DNA from: Gemmatales bacterium
GTDB lineage: Bacteria; Planctomycetota; Planctomycetia; Gemmatales; Gemmataceae
Length of the DNA: 64,000 nt
Direction of reading: 5' to 3'
NCBI GenBank assembly: GCA_026004675.1
Contig: BPJP01000005.1
Location: forward strand, 62,001 to 126,000
Part shown: positions 62,758 to 64,000 of the stretch, one piece after another
How the letters are laid out: every line of letters begins with the position of its first letter
Position numbering within the stretch: position 1 is the stretch's first letter
The notes under the pieces: generated by a model
What the model saw: the letters and a program-made list of their open reading frames with translations, nothing else
Told to the model about the DNA's origin: nothing
Database searches by the model: none
Program-made: the position numbers and the translations under genes

Positions 62758-64000
62758 ATGTCGAATTTGACCCGCCGTCGCTTTATGAAAGACACATTGG
62801 CGGCTGCCGCTACCATCACCATTGCCGGCACCAAGTCGTCCGGAAGGGTGCTTGGGGCCAACGACACGATTCGCATCGCGGTCGCTGGTTTGAATGGGCG
62901 CGGCGGCGCACATATTGCCGCCTACAAGGGCATGAAAAATGTACAGATTACGTACTTGATCGACCCGGATACGCGCACCTTCGACAAAAGGTTAAAGGGA
63001 TTCGAGGGAACCAAACCTCAGACGGTTCAGGACGTTCGCAAGGCTTTAGATGATAAGAATCTCGACGCTATCTCGATCGCGACCTGCAATCACTGGCACG
63101 CACTCATGGGCATCTGGGCCTGCCAGGCGGGTAAAGACGTCTATGTCGAGAAGCCTTGCAGCCATAACGTCTTCGAGGGGCGAAAACTCGTCGAAGCAGC
63201 CAAGAAATACAACCGTATCGTTTCCCATGGCACCCAGAGCCGAGGCAGTGCCAGTTGGGCACAAAAGGCGAAAGACATCGCCGAGGGCAAGCTCGGCAAA
63301 CTGACCGTCTCGCTGGGCACCTGTTACAAAACGCGGCGAAGTATCGGTTTCAAGAAAATCGAACCGCCACCCAGCGAACTCGATTTCAATCTCTGGACGG
63401 GACCGGCTCCCAAGCAGCCTTACCATGGCAATCTTGTCCACTACAACTGGCACTGGTTCTGGGACTTCGGCAACGGTGACATCGGCAACCAGGGCGTCCA
63501 CCAAATGGATATCGCCCGCTGGATGATTCCTGGTGCCACCCTGCCGAAAAGTGTCATCAGTGTGGGCGGACGTTTCGGTTATAAAGACCAGGGAGAAACA
63601 CCCAACACGCAACTCACCATCATGGATTATGGCGACACCTTGCTCGTCTTTGAAGTCCGCGGGCTCTGTGGCAGCGGTTTCAAAACGCCCAGAAACGTCG
63701 GCAACAAGGTCTTTTTCGATACCAATGCTTCCGCCAAACCGCAGGAAGTTTTCCGCCACGCCGGCGTCAAGAATCCGACAGCCAAGCGCGGCCCCGGGTC
63801 GGCAATCTTCGGCAACTTCATCGAATGCGTACGCTCGAGAAAAACCGAAGATCTCGACGCACATATTCTCGAAGGGCACCTTTCCAGCGCCTTGTGTCAT
63901 TTGGCCAACATTTCCTACCGTCTCGGTACGGACATGCCCATCACCAAAAAAACACGCGCTTTTGGCGACGACAAGGTCGCTTACGAATACTTCGAACGAA
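62758..64000 (+). CDS. Gfo/Idh/MocA family oxidoreductase, exported type, 3' end cut by the window edge
   Basis: Read from the sequence from the ATG at 62758, behind AAAGGAG. The N-terminus has LTRRRFMKDTLAAAATITIA, a twin-arginine signal. The nucleotide site is VAVAGLNGRGGAHIAAYKGM; EKPCSHNVFEGRKLVEAAKK is the domain boundary; then WTGPAPKQPYHGNLVHYNWH and WDFGNGDIGNQGVHQMDIAR. The family is the same as the gene at 59239 but the sequence differs widely. It continues to the last base without a stop, so its C-terminus is missing. Confidence 0.92.
   Translation, partial: MSNLTRRRFMKDTLAAAATITIAGTKSSGRVLGANDTIRIAVAGLNGRGGAHIAAYKGMKNVQITYLIDPDTRTFDKRLKGFEGTKPQTVQDVRKALDDKNLDAISIATCNHWHALMGIWACQAGKDVYVEKPCSHNVFEGRKLVEAAKKYNRIVSHGTQSRGSASWAQKAKDIAEGKLGKLTVSLGTCYKTRRSIGFKKIEPPPSELDFNLWTGPAPKQPYHGNLVHYNWHWFWDFGNGDIGNQGVHQMDIARWMIPGATLPKSVISVGGRFGYKDQGETPNTQLTIMDYGDTLLVFEVRGLCGSGFKTPRNVGNKVFFDTNASAKPQEVFRHAGVKNPTAKRGPGSAIFGNFIECVRSRKTEDLDAHILEGHLSSALCHLANISYRLGTDMPITKKTRAFGDDKVAYEYFER

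Overview
The window looks like a chromosome segment of a Planctomycetes bacterium, probably Gemmataceae-like. It carries DUF1501 and DUF1549/DUF1553 proteins, several formylglycine sulfatases, twin-arginine-type Gfo/Idh/MocA oxidoreductases, a Ser/Thr kinase with an FHA partner, WD40 proteins with a HEAT-like tail, and futalosine-pathway menaquinone synthesis (mqnE). This placement is inferred from gene families; no rRNA is present.

Layout. 1-9064 is ordinary chromosome: an EEP-family nuclease and a frameshifted SGNH hydrolase, a DapA-family lyase, a rhomboid protease overlapping a GlcD-type oxidase, a DUF1549/DUF1553 protein, an RraA-like protein, tRNA-Cys(GCA) and a CNNM/CorC transporter. 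9065-22960 is an accessory island, visibly more AT-rich in the variable genes. It holds four RHS fragments, two of them with calcium-binding RTX nonapeptides set inside the RHS core. Each is joined to a different C-terminal tip and followed by an unrelated gene: a membrane protein, a secreted protein, a WD40-HEAT protein, and a TerB-AAA+ protein. The last of these is split by an IS element at a TTAA target. Dispersed 60-100 bp repeats and transposase and RHS relics fill the gaps.

22962-29757 holds a sulfatase, then a SAM-I riboswitch operon (threonine-synthase-like PLP enzyme, small exported protein, CysO-like sulfur carrier, small acidic protein, ThiF/MoeB-like E1), then a DUF1501 protein. 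29758-32866 holds a planctomycete-type basic protein with a repetitive tail, a 27-bp minisatellite lying inverted to that tail, and a second sulfatase. 32875-37737 is a minus-strand signalling operon: coiled-coil protein, tiny membrane protein, FHA protein, Ser/Thr kinase, membrane protein. 38070-45024 holds a zinc-ribbon membrane protein, a large multi-spanning protein with C-terminal beta-rich repeats, a lone MoaD/ThiS protein and a methyltransferase. 45056-48779 is a minus-strand run of ACMSD-like amidohydrolase, ABC ATPase and DUF1501 protein. 49186-54443 is an operon of a P1B-type ATPase fused to an SPFH (HflK-like) domain, followed by two more SPFH proteins. 54444-56735 is mqnE with a GAF/HD-GYP protein. 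56928-59096 is argD-argF. The window ends with two Gfo/Idh/MocA proteins, a DedA protein and an apparently exported PCMT.

Six genes are split by frameshifts, and each contains exactly one extra base, usually at a homopolymer. This points to residual insertion errors in the sequence rather than six independent pseudogenes. The strongest candidates for undescribed biology are the RHS/RTX tip-cassette array, the SAM-regulated PLP enzyme with its sulfur carrier and E1, and the P-type ATPase-SPFH fusion with two tandem SPFH partners.
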